In this document: positions 46,705 through 57,700 of the stretch, in pieces
Layout: every line of letters starts with the position of its first letter
Position numbering within the stretch: the stretch's first letter is position 1
Source: Onchidella celtica
Lineage: Eukaryota > Mollusca > Gastropoda > Systellommatophora > Onchidiidae
Assembly (NCBI GenBank): GCA_963931925.1
Contig: OZ007569.1
Coordinates: forward strand, 44,300,521 to 44,364,520
Reading direction: 5' to 3'
Length of the DNA stretch: 64,000 nucleotides
The notes under the pieces: model-generated
Seen by the model: only the letters and a program-made list of their open reading frames with translations
The model's database searches: none
What the model was told of the DNA's origin: nothing
Program-made: the position numbers and the translations under genes

Positions 46705-49700
46705 AGACCGACCGACAGACAGACAGTCAGATAGACAAACAGACAGATAGACAGATAGATAGATACATAGATAGATAGATAGATAGACTGATTGACTGAC
46801 AGACAGATAGAGAATTACACAAGTAGATCAATCATTGGCACTAGCTCCATAAAAGTAATATGCACACTATCATAAAACAGCATGTGCAGTATATTTCACT
46901 ACATGCCATGTCTTTGGTAGATGGTTAGAACATACTGTGGACAATGTTCCTTCTCTGTGTGGTGTATATGCTCGCTGGGCCACTAATACCCTCACCAAGA
47001 AACCCCGCACCTTTGTCACAGCTTACACCAAACACGGGAAATAAAATAATTACATGTATAGCCACACCAGATATAATAGAGTTATTTAGGGCCAAAAGTG
47101 TGCATTTTGGTGGTGAAGGCAACATCATTGCATAATGGTTGTAGGTTGGCATACTAACAAGTATTGATATAGAACGACCACATCAGATGGCCTTGACCCC
47201 TTGAAAATAACCTCTGTTTTCCTTTATATTCTTTTAAAATTTATTTTGAATGACATCGATTCAGAAAGGTGAAAACCGAAAATAAGGGAATTCTTTTTTT
47301 ATTCTTTAAAATGTTTATAAGCACAGTGATGCTTCTCAGTCCTTTTGATATGACCATAATTATAATTTTCCAAAGTGACCCTCAAACTGACTAGTGGGCA
47401 TTACGACAGCAAAGCTGCAAATCACTGATATTTTCTACACTCGATAATAAAAACTGAAATTAAAGATGGGCAGTATGTGCTCCCATATCCGTTTTTTCTT
47501 GTCCAGACTGACCACAACCATATAATTGGCCAGAATGACCACTTTTGACAAACGCTAAAATGTATCATATTCTGGAAGACTACAAATGTTTTATTAGTAT
47601 TGTGGCGTTTAAAATATGGTGCTTATAAACAAAACTTGACGCGGTAACTTTAAAATAAGTGAAGTAACCATCCAATTGACCACTGTTCATTAGAGAAACC
47701 AAAACTGTCAAAGAACATTCCCATTCATATCACAACGAAACCATCCCAGGACGCTGCAGAGTGAAAAATACCAGTCAACACACCGACAACGGAATGAAGA
47801 CCTACAGAACTATAGAACTGCTACCAGACATGTTCGCCTTTTCCGAGGTAGGTAAGAGAATGGTCATCACTGAGCTAACAATTCCACTATAAGAACTCGC
47901 CTCACAGTCTCTCTGGGATTTTTTTACCGGCACAGTATAGAAAGTCACTGAAAGACAAAATAGGTACCGAGGGGATGTAAGAAAACGTAACAAACTCGAT
48001 GTGTGTCTGTATGCTTAGCCGTTTGCCCATAGGCGGTCAACCGGCTGACCTGAGAAGGCTACAGGGCTTAATTTGACACCGGAAGAACATTGGGGTAGGG
48101 AAAGTGCTTCAACTTGTGTGCACATTTGGCTATTTGTTTGTTTGTGTGTGTGTGTTTGTTTGTAAAATGGGTCTTTTAAAAAGTTTTTTTATTTTGTAAA
48201 TGTTTGAGCTGTAGCTAGAACCACTGTTTACATTTGACCACTTTCCGGACCTTCAATTTGGTACATTTTTCTATACCAGGTAAACTGTGATAGCGCAGTG
48301 ATAAGCCTAGATATTGCTTTAGACGGGTGTTAAATTCAGTACAAGTTTCTTATCGGGAGAAAAGTGCTTATAACCCTTGTGCATATGAGGGCTGTCGCAA
48401 GATAGGAGATTGTAGGAATTTTTCTAGATACTTTCCTGGACATGTTCCTGATGCTGATTTTGACACTTTTTCTAACTGAATACTTATAGAATTTGGTCCG
48501 GCTTCCCAGACAAACAAAAGTGTCCTTTTATTAACCTAAAATGGCCCTCCGACTTGAGATAAATCGAAGTCCATTTCCTGGCAACTTGGATGTGGCACTG
48601 CTCTGAAGGACAAACATACAAACAGAAATCGTCAATTTGTGACCATGAATTACGTGAACAAATCTATTTTGACAAAATTCAGTCTTTGATAATTATTATC
48701 TTCTTATTTGGAGGGACTATATCAATGTAGGACAATGTTTACTTTCTTTTTGTTTTATTCAACGCGAACACATCATCATTTCCGTCATTAATGTTCATCA
48801 AACTAGCATCATTTATCCATCATATTTAGATCTCCCATTACTACAATACTAGAACAGTCACAGAGCTCGACTCCAACATGTCATAAACACCAACTCCGGT
48901 GTCCCGGTCGCTGCGCGTCGACACGGACGATTCTATATAATATATGTAAGGATGGTAACATGACATAAAAATCTTTATGGAAACCAAAACATCGTTTGCA
49001 AAATTTAAAACGAAAATCAGTATTTTGTTAAGAACAGTAAAGGTTTGAACCCAATTACTTTGTTCAGAGGGACAACCTGATTGTTTCCAAACATAGATAT
49101 ACTGCATTCCACACTGATGCTTCTTTTCCCTAGTTTGAGCCACAACAGATACAATCTGACGTGGTCAGTTTTTGGTAGAGAGACAAATTTCAAGAAAATC
49201 AAGATTATGTTAAAACTTCAGACTTTGCCATCTTGAGAGCAATTCAGGCTTCTGCTGTATGGAGTCGTTCATTAGTTGTTTGTCTAGGTTTTAGATGTAG
49301 GTGCGAATTTTGTGTAACACACTTGTAGTCTACGGCTTTTCCTGATAGCCTTGGTTCACTTCCTTGTTCACAGCCATTCACTGAAGCGTTAACAAGTTTG
49401 TTTACGTGAAATGCACCAGAGATTTCAAATAGCCATTCATTCATAATAATAAAAGAAAAGCTTCGTTCTATTAAATATCAGAATATTCGTCGCCCAAGTG
49501 TAAGCCCTTTCTCTGTAACTTCCTTGTTAACTTTCTGCCCGTTTGCCTACCTGCTTTTCTTTCAAATATTCGACTGTCACAGTCTTAACGACAAATAGAC
49601 AGGCAGGGAGACAGACAGAGAGGCAGGCAGTCAGTTTGACATAAAGACAGGAACAGACACAAAGAAATATAGTATTATACTTTGATAATCTCTCTCTCTC

Positions 49701-49714
49701 TCGCTCGCTCTCTG

Positions 49715-49772
<58 letters not shown>

Positions 49773-51306
49773 TCTTTTCTTTTTTTTTTTTTTATATCTC
49801 CAACATCGATTTCATCTCCTCATTGACCCCCGTTCCCTCTCTCCTTTGAGCAACAATTCTATGTTCCCCCTGCTATTATCGTTATACATCATTTTTGTCA
49901 ATCTTTCGTCATTGATAAAATTAATAACAATTCATTTGAATTTTATTAATATAGACGGATCTCCCATCTGAAAGAAAGGAAAGAAAAAAATTAGTTGAAC
50001 GGCATAAGTCTTACAACAGATGTGCTGGTGATATTAACAATTCACTGCACTCCATCAGGTACCAAATTGAACCGTTATTGCCCTAGTTGTGGTGTTGCCG
50101 CAGAAATGAATTAACCAGAACAGAAGCGTGGAGATTTGTTGCTACTCTTTCCAAAAAAAAAAACGATTATCAATGAATTAGAGCTTACGTTAAACTATTT
50201 TCAAGACCGATTTTGTTTTTGTATGGTGGCCAGTTTGGAAATTCTGTGTCAGAGTATGTCGTGTTATTTTTTTAAATTTTTGTACGACACTATGAGCACA
50301 TAAAGGGCAGAGGTAAGTGATCCCACTAACAACCAAAGATTTATTAATGGTACTGGAGTGTAATAGGTCTATGTCCGCGGATGTTTTTACGGGGACTTTA
50401 CAAAACACACATCCATACATCTCTCATCATACACGTCCATCCATCCATCTATTCAGCCATCCATCCATCCATCCATCCACCCTTCTAACCATTCATCCAT
50501 GCTTCCATCCATCCACCCAACCACTCATTCGTCCATGCTTTTCCACCCAACCACTCATCCATCCATCCATCCATCCATCCATCCATCCACCAACACTCAA
50601 GCAATCCATCCATCCATCTATTCTGTTGGTCTGACTCTCTGTCTGTCTTTGTCTCTCTGCTATCTTTCTTTTATTTCTGTCTAGCGCTATTTTTATTCTG
50701 TTTTTCTGTTTTTATGATTTATTCATTTATGTATTTAGTCTCTGAAGAAGGGGAACCTAATGGCTGAATTTCGTGATGTCAAGATTCTATTAATTTAGTG
50801 TGCGGGGGAAGGGGCCGCTGGAGGTGGGTGCTATGTGCAAGAGTCCCGTATCATTTTTTTCTGCTTAAATTGCCACAAAGCCGGTCTAGTTACCTGCAAT
50901 ACAAACATCTTGCTAAAAGGGTGAACTGGACGGCATGAACACTACGGTTTGGCTAAAGAGTTCCCCCACCTCTCCCCACTCCCCCCCCCCCCCGAGATAC
51001 TCCTAACAACAGCCTTAATTGATTATTCTTTCAGATTTTCTTTTTGTTCTCCTCCTGTTTTTGGTTGAAAAGGCAAGGGGCATGGTTAGGGATTCGATAA
51101 GATTTAGGGTTGAGGATAAAGACGGGAAGCGTATACGCCCCCCCCCCCCCGCTCGAAACGTTTGGTGTACGTATGTACAAGTAGCAATAGCCATTGTTTT
51201 GACTGTCAGGCGTGGTGTATTTTTGTATGTGCATGCATGGCTGAATGTGTGTGTTTACATGATTGTGTTTCGTCTGTGTTCATCATCAATTGTTCATCTG
51301 GAAAAG
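44037..51306. other. Non-coding part of partial copy 3
   Basis: Repeats the unit's left 7.9 kb: direct-repeat members (44179-44542, 47886-48280), CT (45309-45444), GATA/GACA (46644-46811), CT/T, CATC (50436-50619) and poly-C tracts. No gene supported. Confidence 0.6.
49689..49793. repeat. CT/T-rich microsatellite, copy 3
   Basis: Same length and interruption as copy 1. Confidence 0.9.
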
Positions 51307-52010
51307 CGGCTTTATAAATCATAGACGTATGATTTCACATACTGTCTTTGCCCATTCTCATTTTAGGCATTTCCAGTGGCTGGAGGAAAATAATAAATGA
51401 CTTTTCCGGAGACCGGGAAGTACTTGATTAGGATTGTGTAGTTCAGACGTATTTTGAGTTGCTCCTTCGAAGTGTTTGGGTTTTTATGTGCTTTTTGTGT
51501 GATGAAGTGCAAATGTCTGTGAAAATATCGTTGGAGTCTTGGATATGATATCGTTATGGTAGAAGTAGATGGTGAAGGCGGTCACAAAAATAATCAGACT
51601 ATTCCTGTATCTTCTTGTATGACCAACCTATGAAACCAACAACGTTTTCATTTTAAGTAGTTCCTTTCTAAGATGCCATGCAGTTGCATAATTAATGATC
51701 TCGTCACTTTTCGAATCCATTCCATAGGTCATAATAGTTTATTGTTTTTTTTCTGTGGGCTGAAAGGTAGTTCCATGGTTTTTGCACTAAGCCAAGTATC
51801 GACAGGAAATGACCCCTTCAAAGAAATGTATAGAGACCTGTTTGATTTTTGGGAAGTGGTAGAAATCGCAGTGAGTAAAGTCTTGTCAACGAAGATACGC
51901 GCTCAAACATAGCCATGTTTTTGTTTGTTAAAAATGATTGTTTCACTGCGTATATTATAGCGTGCAGGCCAGTTAATTATTCATTGGACAACTATCTTGA
52001 CATCACTGTC
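51307..52010. other. Single-copy flank immediately right of the array
   Basis: No similarity to the unit and no recognised domain. A 79-codon frame at 51673-51912 has no family I can name. The sequence leads into the LINE stump. Confidence 0.5.
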
Positions 52011-52321
52011 TGGAACCCTTGAACATTCGTAAATCACCGAATCTTGAAGAAAGCTTTAAGAAAAGCCTAAAACATCACCTTTTCCTCCGAAACTGTTAAA
52101 TTTTCAAAATTCTATTGTGTACTTTGATGTTACAATTGATTATGTAAGCTAGTGCTATATGACTAAGAGCGTCCATGTGTGTGAAACTGAAAGTTTGTAT
52201 GGATGAGAGTGTGTGTTTTAGTATGATATTTGGAAAGTGTATGCATGAATTATTGATGCAATGTACAGCACATTGAGTAATAATTTGATTAGAAATGCGC
52301 TATAGAAATTCTATTTATTAT
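52011..52321 (+). mobile_element. 3' remnant of a dead LINE
   Basis: After TGGAACCC, one base out of phase, 52019-52099 reads LNIRKSPNLEESFKKSLKHH then LFLRNC and a stop. This is the typical end of a LINE reverse-transcriptase ORF (WNSLP...SFKxxLKxHLF class). The non-coding tail ends AAATGCGCTATAGAAATTCT and TTATTAT (to about 52321), the usual GCGCTATAGAA-(ATT)n 3' terminus. Everything upstream of the last ~30 codons is missing, and the WN motif is frameshifted, so it is a 5'-truncated dead copy. It was later split from its tail by the LINE at 52322-56296. Confidence 0.7.
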
Positions 52322-52370
52322 ATACGACCCTTTTCGTCTTTGCAGACGGTCTTAGCAGCAGTTTCTGACT

Positions 52371-55300
52371 TCAAGACAGATGCCGAGAGCAGCTCCTCTC
52401 ATGACTAATCCGTCCGATATTCGATTTACATCTTCGGTCACAGAGTGAGCACATATACCCGCCTTCGTTTGTGACTTCATTCGTCTTTTCCTTCCTTTTC
52501 TGTCTGTTTACTTCCCTAATTTCTCTTTGATTTTTTTCAAATTTAGCAGGACCTTTCCTGACGGCTCCCTTCCAGGTCGTTCGATCTTCTGCCACATTTT
52601 CCCATGATTGTGCATCGATCCCAAAATCTTTCAGTGTGGTTCTGCAGATATCTTTGAAACGTAGTTTTGGTCTACCTCTTTGACGTTTTCCCTCTTTTAG
52701 CTCACCATACAGTATCTGCTTTGGGATTCTGCTATCATGCATTCTTTTGACATGTCCTATCCACCGGAGTCGTCTTGTTCTCAGTGTTGCTTGAATTGAG
52801 GTGAGCTTTGCTCTTTTGAGAACTTCGTTGTTGGTGATTTTGTCCTGGCATCTGATGTCCATGATTTTCCGCAGGCAGCGAAGATGGAAGCTGTTTAATC
52901 TTTTGTCGTGTCTTGTATAGGTGGTCCACGTTTCGCAGCTATACAACAAGGTACTGATGACACAAGCTTGATAAATAAGAATTTTGGTCTGGAGTGTCAG
53001 CTTTTTGTTGTTCCAAGCTCTCTGAGATAACCTGCCAAAAGTTGTAGCTGCTTTCCCAATTCTGGCGTTTAGTTCTTCATCCAGGGATAGCGATGCTGTT
53101 ACTGTGGAGCCAAGATAGGTAAACTTTTCAACTGAGTTGATCTTGTTGCCGTTCAATGAAATGTCGGGAGGAGATAGTGTACCTTGTCCGATTACCTCTG
53201 TCTTTTTAACACTAATTGTCAAGGAAAAGAGGTCGCATGCATTTGACAATAAGTCCATCATATTTTGCAGTTGTTCGTTGTTTTGGGCTACTACTGCAGC
53301 ATCGTCTGCAAAGAGGAGTTCACGCAGCATGATTTCTCGAGTCTTTGTTTTTGCTTTTAACCTGGCCAAGTTGAACAGAGACCCATCTGATCTTGTTCGG
53401 ATGAAAATACCATCTGTGGAGTCTTGAAAAGCGAACTGTAGAAGTGCTGCAAAGTAAATTCCAAATAGAGTTGGTGCCAGTACACATCCTTGTTTTACTC
53501 CGGTCTTCACTGCAAATTTACCTGAGATGTTTCCGTCAAACTGGACGCATGCACTCATGTCGTCATGAAAGGAGATGATCAGCTTCAATAGCTGTGGTGG
53601 ACATCCAATGGATTTCAGTACAATGTAAAGCGATGGTCTGCTTACGGTGTCGAAGGCTTTTGTCAGATCTATGAAAGCCATGTACAGTGGTTTTCCTTGT
53701 TCTCTGCATTTTTCCTGTAGTTGACGGACTGTGAATATCATATCTGCAGTTGATCGTTCTGCTCTGAATCCGCATTGGGATTCTGGTAAGATTCTTTCAG
53801 CGAGCCTGTGTAATCGTTTCAGTATGATTTTGGCGAACGCTTTCCCTGTAATACTCATCAATGATATGCCGTGGTAATTGTTACAATCCCCTTTGTCTCC
53901 TTTATTCTTGTAAAGAGTTACAATTTTTGCATTTTTCATATCGGATGGAATTGTTCCAGTTTTCCAGCACACGATTAGTAAGTGGTATAGGTGTGGTAAT
54001 AGAGTTTCAAGGTTTTCTTTGAGGACTTCAGCTGGAATGTTATCCTCTCCACAAGCTTTTCCATTTTTCATATCCTGGATGGCTTCAGAGAGTTCTTTCA
54101 TTGTTGGTTCCATATCCAGATCCGTCATTTCAGGTAGCTTTGGGACTGCTTCTTCTAAGCCTTGATTTGCTAGCTTTTTGTTTGAATATAGTTTGGAATA
54201 ATGTTCGACCCATCTCTCCAGTTGTTCCTTCTTGTCGGTAAGTTCTTGGCCGTTTTCTGTCTTGATGGGGGCGCTTTTTGAAATGGTTGGTCCTAGTGCA
54301 ACTTTAATCTTTTCATACATGTTTCTGGAGTCTCCTGCATCAGAGGCCGATTGAATTTCAGAGCATAAGTTGGTCCAGTACTCATTGGCGCATTTTCTTG
54401 TTTCACTTTGAACCTTTGCCTTGATGTGTTTGAATTTATCTTTGTTGCTTTGCGAGCGATCTTTCTTGTATTCAAGCATCATTTTCCTCTTTTCTTCTAA
54501 CAGGGGAAGAAGTGTGGTGTAGTTTTCTTCAACCCAATCATGTCTGAAAGATGGCTTTGTACCATAAGCTGTTGAGGCACTGATATATATGTTGGTCTTA
54601 ATTGTGTTCCATGTTTCATCCACGCTTGGTGATTCCATATCATTTGCCGGGATGTTACTAAATTGTCTTATGAAAGCGTTCTTACAGTCTTCTTGTTTTG
54701 CTTTTGTAATGTTTAATTTGGGTTGTCGTTTCGTGATGCTCCTAAATATTCTCATTGGCTTTGTTTGCATTTTGCTGATCACAAGGGCGTGGTCTGTATC
54801 ACAGTCAGCGCCGTGGAAGCTCCTTGTTGATTTAACCGTGATCAGATCTTTCTTTCTGGTGATAATCAAGTCCAATTGATGCCAATGTCCTGATCTTGGG
54901 TGTTGCCACGTAACTTTCTTTGAGTCATTCAATTTGAAGAAGGTGTTGGTAATGCACAATTCATTTTGTGAACAGAATTCCAGGAGACGCTGTCCATTTT
55001 CGTTAATTTTGCCTATGCCGTGGAGTCCTAGGCAGACAGGCCAAGACTGATGGTCCGCGCCAACTCTTGCGTTGAAGTCTCCTAAGAGAACTACTGATTC
55101 GTTATTCGGAATGGTGGCACACATTTCGTTTAGCATGTTGTAGAACTGGTCCTTATCGTCTGCTGATGACATAAGCGTTGGTGCGTAAACACAGATTATG
55201 TTGGTGTGACCAGTTTTTGTGCGTAATCTTAGGGAAATGAGTCTTTCAGACTTTCCAGTGGGTGTGTTGATGGAACTGAGCAGGCGATTGTTGATGGCAA

Positions 55301-55514
55301 AGCCAACCCCATGACGACGAGGTTGGTTCGAGTCAAGTCCTTTCCAAAAAAATGTGTAGTGTTGCTCTTTGAGTGTGCCAGTATCTGCCAGTCTGGTTTC
55401 TTGTAAAGCTGCGATGTCCACTTTCAGCCTAAGCAATTCTTTGTCTATTATTGCAGTTTTTCTTAGTGAGTCGTTCTTTGTCATATCGATGTTTTGGTCA
55501 AGTCCAGGGCACAT
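52371..55514 (-). CDS. LINE ORF2: APE endonuclease-reverse transcriptase
   Basis: 1047 codons without interruption. Residues 1-245 are an APE-type endonuclease that nicks target DNA: QETR at 38-41, YAPT at 110-113, GDFNAR at 145-150, DTDHALV at 239-245. Residues ~450-760 are the reverse transcriptase: AFIDLTKAFD at 613-622, GVKQGC at 672-677, and catalytic FADD at 735-738. The stretch after 840 (CETWT...RRLRWIGHVKRM...GRPKLRFKD) is the usual conserved tail. Residues 1022-1042 form a C-x2-C-x12-H-x3-C zinc finger. One oddity: NYHGIS at ~546-551, where most relatives have NYRGIS. The same frame is open upstream of this ATG to about 55671 (for example IKISTWNVRT directly before it), so translation may begin further 5' or by a non-ATG start. 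Confidence 0.9.
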   Translation of the reverse strand: MCPGLDQNIDMTKNDSLRKTAIIDKELLRLKVDIAALQETRLADTGTLKEQHYTFFWKGLDSNQPRRHGVGFAINNRLLSSINTPTGKSERLISLRLRTKTGHTNIICVYAPTLMSSADDKDQFYNMLNEMCATIPNNESVVLLGDFNARVGADHQSWPVCLGLHGIGKINENGQRLLEFCSQNELCITNTFFKLNDSKKVTWQHPRSGHWHQLDLIITRKKDLITVKSTRSFHGADCDTDHALVISKMQTKPMRIFRSITKRQPKLNITKAKQEDCKNAFIRQFSNIPANDMESPSVDETWNTIKTNIYISASTAYGTKPSFRHDWVEENYTTLLPLLEEKRKMMLEYKKDRSQSNKDKFKHIKAKVQSETRKCANEYWTNLCSEIQSASDAGDSRNMYEKIKVALGPTISKSAPIKTENGQELTDKKEQLERWVEHYSKLYSNKKLANQGLEEAVPKLPEMTDLDMEPTMKELSEAIQDMKNGKACGEDNIPAEVLKENLETLLPHLYHLLIVCWKTGTIPSDMKNAKIVTLYKNKGDKGDCNNYHGISLMSITGKAFAKIILKRLHRLAERILPESQCGFRAERSTADMIFTVRQLQEKCREQGKPLYMAFIDLTKAFDTVSRPSLYIVLKSIGCPPQLLKLIISFHDDMSACVQFDGNISGKFAVKTGVKQGCVLAPTLFGIYFAALLQFAFQDSTDGIFIRTRSDGSLFNLARLKAKTKTREIMLRELLFADDAAVVAQNNEQLQNMMDLLSNACDLFSLTISVKKTEVIGQGTLSPPDISLNGNKINSVEKFTYLGSTVTASLSLDEELNARIGKAATTFGRLSQRAWNNKKLTLQTKILIYQACVISTLLYSCETWTTYTRHDKRLNSFHLRCLRKIMDIRCQDKITNNEVLKRAKLTSIQATLRTRRLRWIGHVKRMHDSRIPKQILYGELKEGKRQRGRPKLRFKDICRTTLKDFGIDAQSWENVAEDRTTWKGAVRKGPAKFEKNQREIREVNRQKRKEKTNEVTNEGGYMCSLCDRRCKSNIGRISHERSCSRHLS

Positions 55515-56126
55515 GGTCCTAACGTTCCAAGTGCTAATTTTTATTTGTTTTTTTCGTTTTGAGTGAGGTACATCATTTACATCAACTTTTCGATTTTTGA
55601 TCTATCCCCATATACCCAATGAGGCAGGCCGATGTGGCGAGTCGGCACCCAACTGGCTGAGGGCTGCTCAGCTTAAGGCGGGCGGTAGCTGACCAGTGTA
55701 ACTAAATAGTCACTCCCACCGATAGAAGAGGCCCCTGGCGCCTTCCCCTTCGCCAATTTGGGAAGACTTAAAACCTGTAACTGCCCCTCCCCCTGTTGTT
55801 TTCATGGCATTACCCATGACAGAGTGACATCTCCGTGTTGACATAGAGCTGTGAGAGCTTGTTGGGCATGGGTTTTGTACACTGTATTTGCCCAGGTTGG
55901 CAGTGTTCTCCCTCTGTATGCTGCATTAGCCTGGGCAAAAAGTATGGAACCTGTGCCTAGCCCATTTTGCACAGATCCCCTCTCTTCTCCACAGATTTAA
56001 TCCAAGGGAAAGGCATAGCCAATACGTTTGGAATCGCATAGAGCTGCAGGGGATGCCAGAGGATGGATTGGAACAGACCTCCCCACCAACTGCCTTGGGG
56101 TCCCTCCCACCGGATTTTGTTTGGGT

Positions 56127-56267
56127 TTACTCCCTAGCCTTTAACTCTCCCGGGTCACACACAAGGCAGTGCGGTTTTTCCTCAGGGTTTTCTCCCCCAG
56201 CCTTTGACACTCCCGAGTCACACACAAGGCAGTGCGGGCAGTACCAGGTAGTATTGCACACTGTCAT
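56127..56267 (-). CDS. Small Cys-rich ORF in the LINE 5' region
   Basis: From ATG 56267-56265, 46 codons end at TAA. The sequence contains two copies of HCLVCD, 22 residues apart (CPHCLVCDSG... then PHCLVCDPG), matching a 66-bp direct repeat in the DNA (about 56144-56244). Cys spacing of the C-x2-C-x2-C kind hints at zinc binding, perhaps a reduced ORF1 or an N-terminal extension of the element's protein. The stop separates it from ORF2. It may equally be untranslated leader. I do not recognise a family. Confidence 0.3.
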   Translation of the reverse strand: MTVCNTTWYCPHCLVCDSGVSKAGGENPEEKPHCLVCDPGELKARE

Positions 56268-56305
56268 GCAATAGCAGCTATGCCGACCTGACTCACATTT
56301 ATTAT

Positions 56306-57485
56306 TATTATTATTATTATCTTTAGAAATAGCTTGGCACTCAACGAGCACTGTCATGTTGAAGCTTCTCTGTGAGAATAGAAAGCGCCCGATTATTTTC
56401 CCAGACCAGCAGATTTCTACAGGTTAACAAAGAATTCGATGTTAAATATGTCAAAATTTAGCCTAACGCGGGTAACAATACGTCCATGCATGAACAAAAG
56501 CCCTCTTGAACGTTATGATGAGATCAAGTACACAGTATTTTATAGAGCAGTGGTGGCCAGACTTGCTTAATGTACGAACCATCTGCGATAAACTTCAGAT
56601 GTTCGAGAACTACAAGATATAAACGCAATTTACACACAGGGTTTATTGTTACTTACAGATTTAGTTACAGCAATTCTATGTATAGATTAAGAAATGCATG
56701 TATGCCACAATATTTACTCATGTATGCAATTTTTTAAGCTGTTAATTTGTATTAGTTTTAGTAATCACAAAGTACACATATGCAACGAATGTATTCAAAG
56801 AACAATGCCTCACTCAGATCTAGCATTATATTTTTACTCATCATGAACATTAAACTTACATTTGAAACCAATGGGGCCTAAGTTCACACGCAGTAAATAA
56901 TTAGAAAGCTTGAAATTTTTCTTATTTTACTCTTTATATTGATTGTGGTGAAAAAGGAGCTCAGCCAACATTTTCTGGAACAAGTAGATTTTCCAGCTAA
57001 AACACAGCATTATTAAATGCGTGAATGGGATAGAAGAATCAATATGGTAGAAGGCGCAATATTTATTGTCTCTTAGGCTGTAACACTGACAGGGGTTTGC
57101 TCATTTTGTTTCACTTCAAAAGTAGACATTATGGAGTAGATGGTACCCTTGTAAGTTGCCTTATAGTAACAGGTTAGAATATTGTGTTAATTGTTTTCCT
57201 GTACTTCTCTGCCTTTCCCCTTCCACTCCAACTCCCTGGTTATTTGACACGCCTCGTTATTTTTTTGTCTGACCTGGTATATTTAGTAAAAAATAATTAC
57301 TCTGCTTAACTGGCGAGTATAACCTTTTCACAGTACTGATTAGCAATTAGATACTAATAACCTGCTTTATTTTGGCCCACTGGCCCAGTAACCTCGGCAT
57401 TCGTGTACTATTCATGTCGCATGAAACATGATGATTTTCCTTTTCCATTGAGTAATTTTGTCGGTTTCTTTTAAAGATGATTTTC
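56306..57485. other. Flank between the LINE and the minisatellite
   Basis: AT-rich, with no supported gene and no similarity to the unit noticed. A CAGTGGTGGCCAGACTT motif at 56548 recalls hAT terminal repeats, but no partner end was found. Confidence 0.4.
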
Positions 57486-57700
57486 CATCCATCACTGTCT
57501 GCCCGTCTCCAAGCTATTCCATAATATCACTGTCTGCCCGTCTCCAAGCTATTCCATAATATCACTGTCTGTCCGTCTCCAAGCTATTCCATAATATCAC
57601 TGTCTGTCCGTCTCCAAGTTATTCCATAATATCACTGTCTGTCCGTCTCCAAGCTATTCCATAATATCACTGTCTGTCCGTCTCCAAGCTGTCTGTCTCC
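57486..57700 (+). repeat. 35-bp minisatellite
   Basis: About five to six tandem units with the core CACTGTCTGTCCGTCTCC followed by AAGCTATTCC. The AAGCTATTCC block recurs every 35 bases (57511, 57546, 57581, 57616, 57651). The last unit is shortened. Units alternate CCCG/TCCG. Looser relatives of the motif (CTATGCTATTTCATCC) continue to ~57880 and also occur near 8450-8560 in the unit, so the array grew from sequence already present in the shared ancestor. Confidence 0.9.

Larger units (their letters stand above)
43368..51306. repeat. Tandem segmental duplication, partial copy 3
   Basis: Only the first 7,939 bp of the unit are present. They match copy 1, including its form of the CT tract (49689-49793). 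The poly-C run at 50981-50993 is 13 long, against 15 in copies 1 and 2. Homology stops abruptly after the shared GAAAAG at 51301-51306, where copies 1 and 2 continue AGGATGAC and this copy continues CGGCTTTA. It contains no ankyrin gene body, only the candidate first exon for the gene of copy 2. Confidence 0.95.
52322..56296 (-). mobile_element. Full-length non-LTR retrotransposon (LINE), minus strand
   Basis: About 4.0 kb: 5' region (56296-55515), ORF2 (55514-52371) and a short 3' UTR (52370-52322) ending in a GACGAAAAGGGTCGTATA-type terminus. The 9-base ATTTATTAT occurs on both sides (52313-52321 and 56297-56305), consistent with a target-site duplication, although the site is ATT-rich. The clade cannot be fixed by eye: APE endonuclease plus RT with a C-terminal zinc finger fits several LINE clades. 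The intact ORF suggests recent insertion. Confidence 0.8.

Noticed and set aside
56548..56600. hAT transposon end (CAGTGGTGGCCAGACTT)
   Set aside because: No matching inverted end and no 8-bp target duplication found in the following 1 kb.
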